Assembly: GCA_035578175.1 (NCBI GenBank)
Contig: JAQMRL010000001.1
Location: 52,537,553-52,601,552 of the forward strand
Reading direction: 5' to 3'
Source: Catonia carolina
Lineage: Eukaryota; Arthropoda; Insecta; Hemiptera; Achilidae
DNA length: 64,000 nt
Positions 21,667 to 33,020 of this stretch are shown in pieces (position 1 is the first letter of the stretch; each line of letters opens with the position of its first letter). The notes under the pieces are model-generated. The model was not told the origin of the DNA, ran no database searches, and worked only from the letters and a program-made list of their open reading frames with translations. Both the position numbers and the translations under genes were made by a program.

Positions 21667-23849
21667 TCTGCAGTTCTTCTTTTGCAGATTTTATTAATTT
21701 CGTCCATTATCATCACAAAAAGTAGTGGACTCAAACTGTCTCCCTGCTTAATTCCTTTTTCCATTTGTAACGGTCTTGAAATCCTTCCACACGTTCTGAT
21801 CACTGCAGTCACATTATTAAAAACACTTTTTATTGCTCGCTGTAATTTTGGTGATACGTTTTTGGCAACCAGCGTCTCCCATACAACACATTTTGGGACC
21901 GTATCGAAAGCTGCTTTGAGGTCCAAGAATGCCAGATAAACCCGTTTTCCCTTTTCTATAGACTTCGAACAGATTGATCTCAGCGAGAAAATATGGTCTT
22001 GAGTTTGTCTGCCTGGTCTGAAGGCACATTGTTCCTCCTCAAACTGGTCCTCCACCACCGCACGAAGTCTTTTCTCTAGAATTCGGGTATAAATTTTCAG
22101 TACAACCGATGACAAACACACTGCGCGATAGTTTTCACAATCAGTTGAGTTACCTTTTTTATACAGTGGGATAATGATATTTTGTTCCCATTCTTCTGGA
22201 ATCTTTTCCTGTTTCCAGACTTCCTGCAATAATTTTGTTATGCTATTCACTATGCATTCACCTCCTTTCTTCAGGTATTCAGCATGTATTTCATCTATTC
22301 CTGCTGCTTTCCCTACCTTCATTTTTCGAATTGCATCCCTAACCTCTTCCTTTGTTATATCAGAATTCATTTGATAGTCCACATTTGCATCATTGACCAC
22401 ATCTACAGTGATAGCTTCCTCAAACCTATCCTCTTTGAACTTATCTTCGAAAAACTTTTTCCAGGTTTCAAGTACATCTTGCGTAGCCGTCATCAGTTTC
22501 CCTTCTTTATTCTTTATTGAGTTCACTTGTTTTCCAAACTTTCCACGTATACTTTTGCAAATTGTCCAGAACTTTTTTACATTATTTTTGAAATTTCTAT
22601 CGATTTCATTTCCAAATTCCTCCCAAGCCTTCACCTTCGACTCCTTCACTATTTTTTTTGCTTGGTTTCTGCACTCAATATATTTCCGCCAATCTTCATT
22701 TCTTCCCGATCTAATGTATCCTCTATATGCATTCTTTTTGTCTTTGACTTTCTGTTTCACTTCTTCTGTCCACCATTTTGTTCTCCTCTTGAATTGACCC
22801 ACTTTTCTTTTTCCACATACTTTATTTGCTGCTTTTAATAAGGTTTCCTTTATGTTTTTCCACTGAACCTCAATATTTGTGGACAGAGCTTCATCTGTCA
22901 TTTGAGCTTCAGCTAGAGTCAATTCTCTCTCCACTTCAGCCTGAAATGCATTCTGTTTATCAGTATTTTCCAATTCCTCTACTTTAATCCTTTGATAGAC
23001 TTTCTGCTTCATTGTGGTTTTTCTCTGAAAACTGGTGTCTGCAACAAGAAGTTTGTGATCTGTATCGATCTCTGCACCTCTTATAACCTTCACATCCTTC
23101 ACTGCATATCTCATAGTAGATGGGTACAGAAAGTAGTCAATAATACTTTGAGTATCTCTGCCTTCAGCCACGAAAGTGACTTTGTGTATGGTTTTATGGA
23201 TGAACCACGTATTTCCAATCAGCAGCTGGTGACCAATACAGAACTCCAACAGACGTGTTCCATTATCATTCCGCACTGACTCCCCGGCATGTTTTCCCAT
23301 ACAACCATGCCATCTTGTTTCATCATTTCCTATTCTTCCATTAAAATCACCCATTATAAATGCCTTTCGACCTGTCTCTACCTCTGCCATTGTTCTACCT
23401 AGATCTTCCCAAAAACAATCCTTTTCTCTAATATCTGCATCATCAGTTGGGCCATAGACCTGAATAATGGAAATATTTTCTGACAGTTCTAGATCAATTC
23501 TTATAATCCTGGGACTCCTGGCTTCCCATCCACTTACCAATCTATTAGTGTTCTCGTCCAGTATGACACCAACTCCTCCTTTTAACCGTCCTGCATCAGT
23601 CGTTCCTGAATATCTGAGCACATATCCATCATCCAATTGTCTCTCTCCACATCCTCTTTTCCGAATCTCACTAACCCCTAGAACACTCATTCTATACCTT
23701 TTCATCTCCTCCACTATTTCCTTTTCCTTTCCAGTCAAAGTGCGTATATTCCAATTTCCAAATCGTAAATTAGGTTTGTCCAGTCTTTTATTCCGAAAAT
23801 TCCTGTCCTGTCCGAGGCTATTTATGTGACTTTGAATCCGCTTTTTCAA
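21663..23849 (-). CDS. RTE LINE ORF, first part: AP endonuclease and start of reverse transcriptase
   Basis: The product is 728 residues. The apurinic-type endonuclease that nicks target DNA occupies about 25-270: GNWNIRTL (31-38), VSEIRKRG (59-66), VYGPTDD (131-137), IMGDFNGRIG (165-174), SIIDYF (235-240) and IDTDHKLL (261-268) carry the expected metal and catalytic residues. A linker follows. The reverse transcriptase begins near 495 with KAAGIDEIHAEYLKKG, then CAFRPGRQTQDHIF, YLAFLDLKAAFDTV (catalytic Asp 643) and KGIKQGDSLSPLLF. It ends at a stop created by an apparent one-base deletion just before the FADD motif. The nominal start at 23849 is TTG; the open frame extends farther upstream without an ATG, so the true start is uncertain. 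Confidence 0.92.
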   Translation of the reverse strand: MKKRIQSHINSLGQDRNFRNKRLDKPNLRFGNWNIRTLTGKEKEIVEEMKRYRMSVLGVSEIRKRGCGERQLDDGYVLRYSGTTDAGRLKGGVGVILDENTNRLVSGWEARSPRIIRIDLELSENISIIQVYGPTDDADIREKDCFWEDLGRTMAEVETGRKAFIMGDFNGRIGNDETRWHGCMGKHAGESVRNDNGTRLLEFCIGHQLLIGNTWFIHKTIHKVTFVAEGRDTQSIIDYFLYPSTMRYAVKDVKVIRGAEIDTDHKLLVADTSFQRKTTMKQKVYQRIKVEELENTDKQNAFQAEVERELTLAEAQMTDEALSTNIEVQWKNIKETLLKAANKVCGKRKVGQFKRRTKWWTEEVKQKVKDKKNAYRGYIRSGRNEDWRKYIECRNQAKKIVKESKVKAWEEFGNEIDRNFKNNVKKFWTICKSIRGKFGKQVNSIKNKEGKLMTATQDVLETWKKFFEDKFKEDRFEEAITVDVVNDANVDYQMNSDITKEEVRDAIRKMKVGKAAGIDEIHAEYLKKGGECIVNSITKLLQEVWKQEKIPEEWEQNIIIPLYKKGNSTDCENYRAVCLSSVVLKIYTRILEKRLRAVVEDQFEEEQCAFRPGRQTQDHIFSLRSICSKSIEKGKRVYLAFLDLKAAFDTVPKCVVWETLVAKNVSPKLQRAIKSVFNNVTAVIRTCGRISRPLQMEKGIKQGDSLSPLLFVMIMDEINKICKRRTAE

Positions 23850-24032
23850 CGTGTGGGTGATTGGCCCAACGACGTCGTTTTTGGAGTACTTCTTCGTCTG
23901 GCTCCTACCCTTTGACCTGTCCGGCTTGGGAGGCCCTGCTGGTAGTTACACTACCGCCGGCATAGCTCTCCGGGTCTTGGGAGCACGCAAGCCCCTCCAC
24001 CATCTACAAGGTCCTGTACTCCCTAGGAGGGG
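23850..24032 (-). promoter_or_regulatory. 5'UTR of the RTE LINE
   Basis: A GC-rich leader whose composition contrasts with the surrounding AT-rich DNA. It contains an in-frame ATG followed five codons later by TAA (ATGCCGGCGGTAGTGTAA). After that stop the frame stays open into the endonuclease ORF without another ATG for many codons. Internal promoters of LINEs lie in this region, but no specific promoter element can be claimed. Confidence 0.55.
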
Positions 24033-24054
24033 ACGGTTTTATTTCTTGGGTAAT

Positions 24055-24182
24055 AATGGTTTGTGTGTATGTAATGATAAGAGGCAATTTATAAAGGTAA
24101 AAAACAGTGAGACCTAACCACAAATCGAACTGAAGACTCCTGACACAGAACCCAGTTGTACTGAAAGCTTCACCAACAGCAT
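24055..24182 (-). repeat. Possible tRNA-derived SINE
   Basis: On the minus strand a segment starting GATGCTGTTGGTGAAGC contains CAGTTCGATTTGTGG, which resembles an RNA polymerase III B box. It lies just outside the RTE LINE. No second copy in the window supports it. Confidence 0.3.
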
Positions 24183-25285
24183 CCACATTCATTTTTTTTA
24201 AAGAGTGTCACCTTGTATCTAGTAATAAGTAATTCAGATATTTATTCGATATTCTTTTATCCCTAGTAAGTTAAGTAACCATATTGACAAAAAAGAAAGA
24301 TATATTTCTTGCTTAAAATGTTTTAACTAAATAAAAACTAGATAAAACCCAGATATCCGTTAAAAATTCTGTTTTGATTCCTCCAAGGGACTATTCTAAA
24401 TATATTAATGGTAACTACAAACCCAAGAAAAACGTGTCTGTAGTAAGTTTATAACAACGAAATGCTTACTCCTAAATTGGCGAAAGTGGAATTCACGACT
24501 TATAATGTCGACCCTATTCCAGATAAATATTATAAAACACATGTAAATAGATGACTGTTTAATAATATAGGTAATTTATTCTATAAAATCAACATAACGA
24601 CATTACATAGTAAGAATAAATTTGCAATAAATGTTCTACCGAACACCATAAGAAACCCCTGTCGATATGACACAGTACCTTAAAAACTCCTTCATAAAAC
24701 TGAATTATCACAACAAAAATTGTAATTTCAAAATTAACATTTAAAAATACTTGTATAGCTATGTTAACCTTGAATAGTATATGTAATAAGGCTAGTTAGA
24801 GAAACCAATTACAAAAGCCGTAACTAATCGGATTAGAGATTCATTACATTAAAGAAAAAAAACATTGTAAAAAACGCATAAAAATCATAAATTTTATTAC
24901 TTAACAATCCACATAATAATTTTGTCTAAAATTTTGATTTTGAATTAATTTACATAATGTAATATAATAATCTGAAAGGTTGTCTAACGGTATTTTTAGA
25001 ACATACACCTATACAAAATTATGTCATTCACGGATTTCAATAGTCTATATAATAATACCTACTACTAATTTATATATTAACACAAAATATTTTTTGTTTG
25101 TTGAGACATTTAGTTTAGTGTAGTAAAGTGTTATTATTGAGGAACTGCATTATGCAGGCTGAAAGGGAAATTAGCTACTGGGAAAAAGATCGCCACTGTT
25201 CGAATATTAGGTACTATTATTATAAAAAACCTTATTTAAGACAGTTTGGATGACGCAACTGTTGGATACCAGAAGTAAAAATAAC
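24183..25285. other. AT-rich stretch, nothing recognised
   Basis: No ORF or repeat copy that I can support. Confidence 0.5.
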
Positions 25286-25540
25286 ATCCACACGATCCAA
25301 AGGTTTCAGAATAAAGAATCAAGGTAAATCTTTAAAGTTTGTCTAAATTATGAAAATTTATCGGTATGTTTCAATGCCTACAGTGAAGAAATTAAAACAA
25401 TCGGTCAAAAGTACTTCAATCGTCTTGAAAGGTATCTAAATCCACTCAATATTAATCTGCTAGAAAATAATGAGGATGTGAAGCATTTACGAGTATACAG
25501 CAGAAATACTTTAGAACTAGTAGATTCAATTTAATATCGT
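25286..25540 (+). pseudogene. Jockey-type LINE (J) fragment
   Basis: The plus strand reads NIHTIQRFQNKESR, a gap, then NAYSEEIKTIGQKYFNRLER, YLNPLNINLLENNEDVKHLR. The pattern SEEI...KYxxRLExHxNPL..NLLDN is the conserved tail of jockey-group polymerases. It is frameshifted and partial. Confidence 0.65.
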
Positions 25541-25597
25541 ATTACTGTAACTCAATAAATGGTGAAACAAATTTTCCTTCAAATTATTATTATTATT

Positions 25598-25986
25598 GTT
25601 GTTGTTGTTGTTTAGGTCATCAGCCCAAAGGCTGGTTTAAACCTGTAAAGGTTTTACAAAGTAAAACGAGGAGTGAGCTGGTTTACATTGCCTTCCTCAC
25701 TGAGTGGAAAAGTATGCTTATCAGCCCGCAGGGCTCTCTGAAAAGCACATATTTTCCACTCTGCAATAACACCTTCATTTCATTCACCACAGGGTCTGGC
25801 TGTATAATGATATGCTACTTTCAGAGCAGACACCTCTGATTAGTGTCTTTTACACCTCTACCTCTTCTGTTCTTAAATGATTAAGTCATTTAATTGGCTG
25901 ACCATGTAATAAGAAACAATTTATTGTAGCACTGTAACGAACAGATTGAGTGGAAACAATTTGACACGCCACCTGTCTGTTATAGG
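25598..25986 (-). repeat. Dispersed repeat R4 (AAC tail), copy 1
   Basis: R4 is about 390 bp and starts near CAGACAGGTGGCGTGTCAA. It then has CTCGATCTG, AGAAGAGGTAGAGGTGTAAA, AGACACTAATCAGAG, CAGCCAGACCCTGTGGTGAA, CACTCAGTGAGGAAGGCA and CCAGCCTTTGGGCTGATGAC, and ends in (AAC)n. Copies lie at 32634-33020 and 49418-49803 (plus). The flanks AAATTATTATTATTATT (25581-25597 and 25987-26003) may be a duplication, but they are simple sequence. The simple-repeat tail suggests a retroposed SINE-like element. Confidence 0.78.
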
Positions 25987-26003
25987 AAATTATTATTATT
26001 ATT

Positions 26004-28204
26004 ACTATTATTATTATTATTATTCAAATTAAAATAAAATAAAATTAAGGAATAATTAAATTTATTTCAGGAAATTTAAATTTGGAATTAAATAGCAATT
26101 TTAATTTTTCCAGGAAAAAGGTGTTTCCAACGTATATTCTGAGTTTCCGGTACTCATTTAAAGGAAAAATGCGTTTACAAACGCATTTTTCTTTGTAAGC
26201 GTATTGGGTCCCCCCAATACCTCCCTGATACTCGGCGCAGACGTTTAAAACGCGTTTTCTCTTTAAATTAAATTTTTAATTAGTTTAATTCAATTTTACA
26301 CTTCTGGGCAAGGGTCTTGGGGAAGGGCAATTATAGTACTACAGTGATGACAGCACGCTAAAAGTAAATCACGTAGGCCTATTAGAAAAATTTAGAATCA
26401 AATTTTGTAATAGTTACAATATTCTTTATTGACTGATAATAAAACTTCAATAAAAGAATGTTACAAAAAAGTAAGAGGCTATCCTACATGTAATCTGCAC
26501 TGGTCACGACGCAGTGACTTGATGTCACATGTTTCTATGACTGATACAAATTAGGCCTAACTTTAAGTCATTAGACTAATTGTACATACGTTTTAAATTT
26601 AAAAAGATAATTTACAATAATCTAAATAATAATTTATTGAGACCTTACAAACAATGGTTTATAACACATACAAAATGAAAAATATTGACTGCTATCTTAG
26701 TAATACGGTATCACTAGAAAAGAGATATTAAAACATTCCCCTACGCTGAAGTTTAAAGTGTTTCCTTGATTATGAACAGTACAAAGTAAAGAAGTTCACG
26801 AAGTTTGATAGTCTAGCAGAGACATGGATGAACTAGATTTCTACAGCTCGTCACGAGACTTTAGTGGGTACGCAAGGAACACTGTCTGTAGAGGGTGGAG
26901 TTTTCCAATTGTATTAAATACGAAGCTAATGAGTACTAATCCGTGAAAACGTTTTTAAAAAAAATTCTTAGGAGTAAGCAACTAAAGCAACCTCCGTGTA
27001 GATTACACATTTCGTAAAGAGTAGTGAACTTAATTCCGAAAAAAAATAGCGAATTTGTATTACAAACGAGTTCGTTTCAGTACAGTTCGTAACAAGAGGA
27101 TCTGTTCTTCCCCGTCACTTATGTGATCTGTAGCAACAGGGTTTCAATAAATTTGACAAATTAATTCATATAAAAAAAGCTTCGTAAAATAACAAAACTA
27201 AAAGTAAATTTTTGATTGGACATCAAACAATTATTGAACTGATCTGTTACGTAGTACCTGTTTTAATAACTCCTAATAAACAATTTTAGATAAATCAAAT
27301 AAAAAATAATTAATTAAACACTGACTATATAATATAGCAGTATCAATTACTAATTGTAACTTGTTAAGTATTTATTTCAATAAAACAAAACCAAGCCAAT
27401 CTTTTTGTTAGTGGATATACGCAATAATGAGATTAAGAAGAATGGACAACTAAGTGTCAGAGTAAAGCAATAAGTGAAGATAGATAGCCGATTGTATCTC
27501 AAGACTTATTTAAGTTGCAACTACAGAGTACAGTCTATTCAACGTTAGTTTTAAATACAGTGTAGTCAGGTAGAAGTGGAAGGAAGTCGTAGAGTATCTC
27601 ATAGATAGGCCAAAGCAGAATCTGCATGTTACCATCATCATCATCTCGAGGCACCATACGCTCTCTCATTAGAATAGAGGACGTTCAACTTGTACATTCT
27701 AAATTTTGTTTCTCTAATGAATAACCTATCTTCTTACGACTATCTCTAAAAGTATTCTTCAACACTATCTTCCTTTCAAACAAAACTTCTTTTCTGGTCT
27801 TTTGCCAAACCACATCATACCACAATACAATAAACTATCATGGCTCATAAGACGTCTTCATTTAGCACCTTAAGTCGCTCTTTATTATGTTACGTTTTAT
27901 TATTACTACAATTTTTCTTGTCTGAAAAGTTATTCATGAAACTTATTCTTTTTATCTTAACGCTCCTTTTGTCCTTTAAACATGACATCGTCTTGTATTA
28001 CAACGAACAACAAAATTGACCTCCCAGAAGTTAAAGTAATATTGTCTACTAACACACCTATATATTGCTATCTACATTTTATGACCGCCAAATATTTGAC
28101 ATTATACAAAGCAAAGGTCATATAAAATTTAATCCGAAAATACAACAATCGTTATTTTTCCATGCCAAACAATGCTAAATCATAGGATGGAAAATAATGC
28201 AAAT
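26004..28204. other. AT-rich stretch with a hairpin cluster
   Basis: The only structure noted is the hairpin group at 26164-26258, listed separately, and TAGGCCTA sites at 26374 and 26552. No genes recognised. Confidence 0.5.
26164..26258. repeat. Cluster of three perfect palindromes
   Basis: Perfect hairpins lie at 26164-26191 (13-bp arms GAAAAATGCGTTT, loop AC) and 26201-26220 (8-bp arms GTATTGGG, loop TCCC), and a 12-bp palindrome AAAACGCGTTTT lies at 26247-26258. All fall within 95 bp and are GC-richer than the surroundings. They may belong to a small foldback element or an unknown transcript. Confidence 0.7.
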
Positions 28205-28520
28205 AAAATAAAATACTAAATGATTTTTAGGTACGTATTGTGTATGTGATATCGCCCTTAGTATACATTTTACGACAAAAGTGTGCGTAATTAAAGGAAA
28301 TAAGAAAATTTAAACCTTTCATTTCACGCACTTTTTTTTACACAGGCTGATTTTCATTTTGCGTCATTCACTCATGATTAAAATTAGGTTACGTTTTTCA
28401 TTTTACATTTAATACTAATCTAATGATTGAATTACTAATTTATTGATTTGATGATTAATTACTAACCTAATGATAGTTTCAATTATTGACAATGGCAAGA
28501 GAAAGTCTCCTTTAAGAGAC
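28205..28520 (+). repeat. Dispersed repeat R1, 3' part
   Basis: It shares TTGCGTCATTCACTCATGAT, TAAAATTAGGTTA and TTGACAATGGCAAGAGAAAG with the 3' end of the other R1 copies. Confidence 0.6.
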
Positions 28521-28659
28521 AATACAACCTAAGACCAGCTAACAGAAGCGAACAACAGCAGACTAGGAAAAATGGCCGGTGCATTTCGCGGAACTCACCA
28601 TTTGTATATGACAAGAAAGCATTCGAAGCCAAGTAAAGATTAGGCATTATAATACTGTG

Positions 28660-29040
28660 ATAAAACCTGTGTGTATGTACGTGAGTGAGTATCTTAGAAT
28701 GACTGGGAAGGCTGGTCTAAGAGAAGCAGAGAAATTTTAGAGAAAAATCTTCCGCAAGATAACGGGCCAAAACATAGCAGACGGACAATATAGGTTACGA
28801 GGTCAACAAGAACTGTACGGAAAAATTAATGATCAATGAAAACAATTAGATAAAGAAGACTAAAGTTTTACGGACACCTGCAATATAATGGATGACAACC
28901 GGTTGACAAAACAAATTTTTGGGACACTAACCAATAGACCTAAGGTGTCGGATAAAGAGTTAAAAGATGTCAAAAAGGATGTTGAGAATACACTGTGAAA
29001 ACTTCATGAACGGAACCAAATTCAGATAACTAATTACGAA
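28660..29040 (+). pseudogene. LINE tail fragment L4
   Basis: With stops and frameshifts the plus strand reads LREAEKF, RKIFRKITGQNIADGQYRL, then MDDNRLTKQIFGTLTNRPK and DKELKDVKKDVENTL. The segment DDNRLTKQIF...KDVKKDVE is the characteristic end of this LINE group and matches the copy at 36005-36540. Confidence 0.65.
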
Positions 29041-29139
29041 CTTTAATGGCTTCCATGAAGAGCAAAACAGAGCACCGGGTGGGCAAAAATTGGCTCTACA
29101 CAAAAAAAGAAAAGAAGTGTGTGTTACACACTAATGTTT

Positions 29140-29260
29140 TTATTATTAGAACTATCTATTTTCTGTTTTTTAACAGAACAATAGATGAATTTAACAAGAA
29201 TTTATTTATCACGAAAAGGTATCTCCCAGTTAACATAGTACCTTAAAATACCTTTATAAT
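29140..29260 (+). repeat. Dispersed repeat R3, partial copy
   Basis: AACAGAACAATAGATGAATT, TTTATCACGAAAAGGTATCT and CCTTAAAATACCTTTA match the R3 copies at 53150 and 20090. Confidence 0.5.
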
Positions 29261-29846
29261 TTTAAATACAATTTTTTTACCAAAAGAAATAAATTACAAA
29301 TTTATTAAGGATATCACCTACTCATATTTAAGAAGTGTCAAAATATAAATTGAATTTTTTTTTTGAAACTATGCTAACTGGATTCATGTTTATATGTTAA
29401 TGACAAGTAAGCGCATTACTATTTGCATAAAGATAATAGGTCTGATAGGATCTAGTATACTTAAACGTTTAAACTACTAAAAAAATTTCGCAATTTAAAA
29501 AAAGCAAATTATTTATTTCATAATAGAATATGTGACCTTAATCAGGAATAGAATATGTGTAAAAAATATTTCAAAAAACTTTAAGGAAGATCAGTAATAT
29601 ATTACCTTAGCAACATGTAAATTTTTACCGATTTGATAATACGATATTTATATGTTTAGTTAAAGCCAATTCATTTCGAATTTTAAACAGTTAATATAAT
29701 CAAAAAATAAAGTTGAAATAAACAAGTGGCATTGTTGTGTTGTAGGAAGAATTGGATCCGTTTGTTTAACCTAAAGTCAAAAATATAAATCTACTTACTA
29801 AATTGATTATGGCAAATAGTCTGCACTGCGTGGGTCGCGCCTGAAG

Positions 29847-29848
<2 letters not shown>

Positions 29849-29879
<31 letters not shown>
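29849..29879. repeat. (AC)n microsatellite
   Basis: About 15 uninterrupted AC units. The nearest other AC run is a short one at about 59998-60012. Confidence 0.95.
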
Positions 29880-29881
<2 letters not shown>

Positions 29882-30329
29882 CGGCTTAACAACAAATCGG
29901 TTTATTCTATTCTTTGTAATACTGAACTTTAACAGTTCTTGAATGGTAAATACAACTTAATATATTACAAAATACAAAAAATAAATATATAATAAAATAA
30001 AGAAAGAAAAATACATTATAATTTATGTATTTACTTGGGGAATATTAATTTCTGAACGATATACACCTCAGTATAATTTTAAAATAAATTTTGTTTTTAC
30101 TAAATACACAAAAAAAACAATACACTTCACCAAAAACACTGAATTCCAAATTTGACAATATTTTATTATTTAAGATTTATAATATAAACATTGTAACACA
30201 AAATAGTACTATAACATTTCCGGTTAGTTAATCTCTTCAGGTGGCATTTTCTAAGGATAATCTACAAAAATGTCCTTTATGCAAAAAAAACACCTTGAAA
30301 TTTATCCTACTTTTAAAAATTCAAGCGAT
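29880..30329. other. AT-rich stretch, nothing recognised
   Basis: No feature seen before the tandem array. Confidence 0.45.
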
Positions 30330-30970
30330 TGTTGCTGCAGTCCAAACAAAGCCTTTAAGTAAGATCCATTTTTATTAATAATATATATCAATAAATTACA
30401 GTATCCTTTAAATAACTTTTAAATATCTCAACGCAGAAAATTATAATTCGGGAAACGCTCCCACATAATAATAGTAGTTATGTCTTTTGGTATAAGACAT
30501 CCTTCCTCATGAAATCCCGAAGCTGGTCATAGGAGAAACCAACAAAGAACTTTTAATTACAAACAAATTTTCAGTCTAATTAATAAAATTTCAAAAAATT
30601 ACGGAATCCTTTAAAAAAACTTTCCAGTTTCTTAGCACAGAAAACTAAAATTTGGAAAACGTTTCCATACAAAATTAGGATGTCATTTGGCGTAAGACAT
30701 CTCCTTGACCAAATCCTCCAGGGTGTCATAGTAGAGACCAACTCAAAACGTTTAAATTACGAAAAGAAACAGTCCGTTAAATTACATCCATTTTAATAAT
30801 AATGCGTTAATAAATTACGGGATCCTTTAAGTAGCTTTTCAGTTTCCTATCACAGAAAGATAAAATTCGGGAAACATTCCCATACAAAAACGTATGCCAT
30901 TTTGGTGTAAGACATTTACTCCCAACCAATCCCCCAGTAATGACCAATTTAAAAACTTCAAATAGCTACA
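30330..30970. repeat. Diverged tandem array, units of about 203-216 bp
   Basis: Three units plus part of a fourth share, in order, AAATTAC.G.ATCCTTTAA, a CACAGAAA(A/G) block, TTCGGGAAAC..TCCCA, a TGTAAGACAT block and a C-rich segment, then an A/T linker. The AAATTAC anchors fall at 30393, 30596 and 30812, giving periods of 203 and 216 bp. The units differ at many positions. No ORF is preserved across them. Confidence 0.75.
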
Positions 30971-32633
30971 GTAACAGAAACATTTTGGGTAACTTACAAT
31001 AGCTGACCCAAAATTAAGAAAGTGAACAAATAAACTTTTTTAAATAAAATAACTTTAAGCTTTTGCAGCCCTATATTTTTTAAATGCAATACATCGAATC
31101 ATCCCAGTTTGATTGACCGGCGGTATGTGGGACGTTAAAAGATTTATACCTAATTTTTTTGTTTAAACTGATTGCCTTACCCCAGTAAACCTCGTAGGGG
31201 GTTGGAGGGCTATCTTGTACCGACAGTTATGATAGAAATAAAACAATACTTTGTAGTAGCAGTAATAATAATTGCTGGTGGTGGCAATAATTTAGTATTT
31301 TAGTATTCGAATGTTATATTTTTACTGTGGCTCTCTATCTAAGCTCTTTATCTCGTTTTATTTGCTGGGAAATCTAATTTACTAGACTTACAAATTACAT
31401 ATCGTTTCTAAATGTAATGAATTGTAAATTTAATTTTTATATATTGAGAAGGTAATATTTTCTTTAAAGGGTCTTTCATTTTATTGTACTTTCCGTAAAT
31501 TGTAATGAAGTACCAAGTCAGAATGATCTCCGCAGTTTGTCTTTTTAGTCCTCATGAATCAGCAAAAAGATGTTGCATTACAAATTCATGGTGCAATCGT
31601 TCTAAAACAATTAATTGGTTCCAAACAAGTTTCAGTTTTTCATAAAAATCACTTAAATGAATAATTCTGCAACACCTGCTTTAATTACATCAAACCTACG
31701 TTAATTTTGTCAACTTGTAACAACAATATTGTGAAAGTTTTAGCTAGCTTACATATTGTTAGAAATAATTTGTAAAACTTATTTTATAATGAAAGTTGAG
31801 TAAATTTAATAAACTCCTTTTATTTTTAAGGTAATATAACTCTTAAAGTCCCACCTCATGTCAGACATTACCAGAAAGGATTGCTCAATTCGGTAGTAAC
31901 AAAACACATAAAACACCCACACGAACCTGTCTAGTTATCAGGTTGTACTATACAATAAAACTATTACGAAATGTAGATTTGTGTAGCCTACAATCTCTGA
32001 TTGTTACTACAAGTATACCCCAATGTCAAATTATCTTTCTTATAACACTTATTTTCACGGACAAAAATAACTAACAATCAATTATTTAAAAAAAGACCAC
32101 AGTCTTAGTCAACGTAATTCACAAACTTCCTACTCATTTATAAAACCATTACCTCAATCGATCGAATGATTCATTAAACGGTAAGATATAAAGTTATAGC
32201 AAAATCGCCACACACTCTTTTTATCAACAACCGAATAATTTTGATTTTATTATACGAGTATAATAGCCGAAATTTAAAATACATACACTTCACCGAAAAA
32301 AATTCAAATGTTAAAGTTTAATTGATCCCAGATAAAAATTAAAAACCTCATTATTTTGAAACTGCTTCCATAATGGAACTCTGCCAATGCCCCATCTTTA
32401 GTATGTAATACACTGATGTTCCCTGGCAAGAGCGGCAAATAAGTATTGTAAAATATTATACGGGAAAAAATAACATACAGCTACTCCATAAATTGAACTA
32501 TAAGTTGATTCTTTAACCGTTTCTAGTGTCTTTAATACTAAAAATGATACGAAGCAAAAAAGAGTTTTCCTATATTCTAAATTTTTGATTACATTAGGAC
32601 AGATATGTTTACATAACATAACTTTATTGTCCA
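30971..32633. other. AT-rich stretch, nothing recognised
   Basis: No repeat family copy, ORF or exon could be supported. Confidence 0.5.
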
Positions 32634-33020
32634 TGACGGTCAGGTGGAGTGTTAAATCATTTGCACTCGATCTGCTAGTTCTAGGGCTACAAAAAATAAT
32701 TCTGTTTCTTATGACTTGGTCAGCCAATTATAAGACGGAAGGATTTAAGAACAGAAGAGGTAGAGGTGTAAAAGACATTCGTCACAGTTATCTCCTCTGA
32801 TAGTAATGAATTTCATTATGGCCTACAGCCAGACCTTGTGGTGAATGAAGTGAAGATGTCATTTGCAGAGTGGAACATAGATGCTTTTTAGAGGGCCTGG
32901 GATGCTAATAAGCACACTTTTTCACTCGGTGAGGAAAGTATGGTAAACTACCTCACTCCTCATTTTACTTAGTAAAGCCTCTAGAGGGTCAAACCTGCCT
33001 TTCGTCTGATCCTAAACAAC
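32634..33020 (+). repeat. Dispersed repeat R4, copy 2
   Basis: Shares CAGGTGGAGTGTTAAAT, CACTCGATCTGCTAGTT, AGAAGAGGTAGAGGTGTAAA, CCAGACCTTGTGGTGAATGA and a degraded CTGATCCTAAACAAC end with the other R4 copies. The ORFs at 32398-32800 only partly overlap it and are by-products. Confidence 0.78.

Larger units (their letters stand above)
20809..24032 (-). mobile_element. Nearly complete RTE-clade LINE
   Basis: A 3.2-kb non-LTR retrotransposon bounded by the 15-bp target duplication ACGGTTTTATTTCTT (20794-20808 and 24033-24047). Read on the minus strand it has a GC-rich 5'UTR of about 180 bp, one long ORF for endonuclease plus reverse transcriptase (broken by a single frameshift at about 21665), almost no 3'UTR, and a GAAGAAGAAGAA tail. 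Its size, single ORF, minimal 3'UTR and simple-repeat tail match the RTE clade. Low damage suggests recent insertion. Confidence 0.92.

Noticed and set aside
21043..23829. Many plus-strand ORFs of 66-134 codons opposite the RTE LINE
   Set aside because: They are antisense shadows of the long, motif-bearing minus-strand endonuclease/RT frame.
30330..30970. CRISPR array
   Set aside because: The units are long (over 200 bp), diverged and not separated by unique spacers; the genome is eukaryotic.
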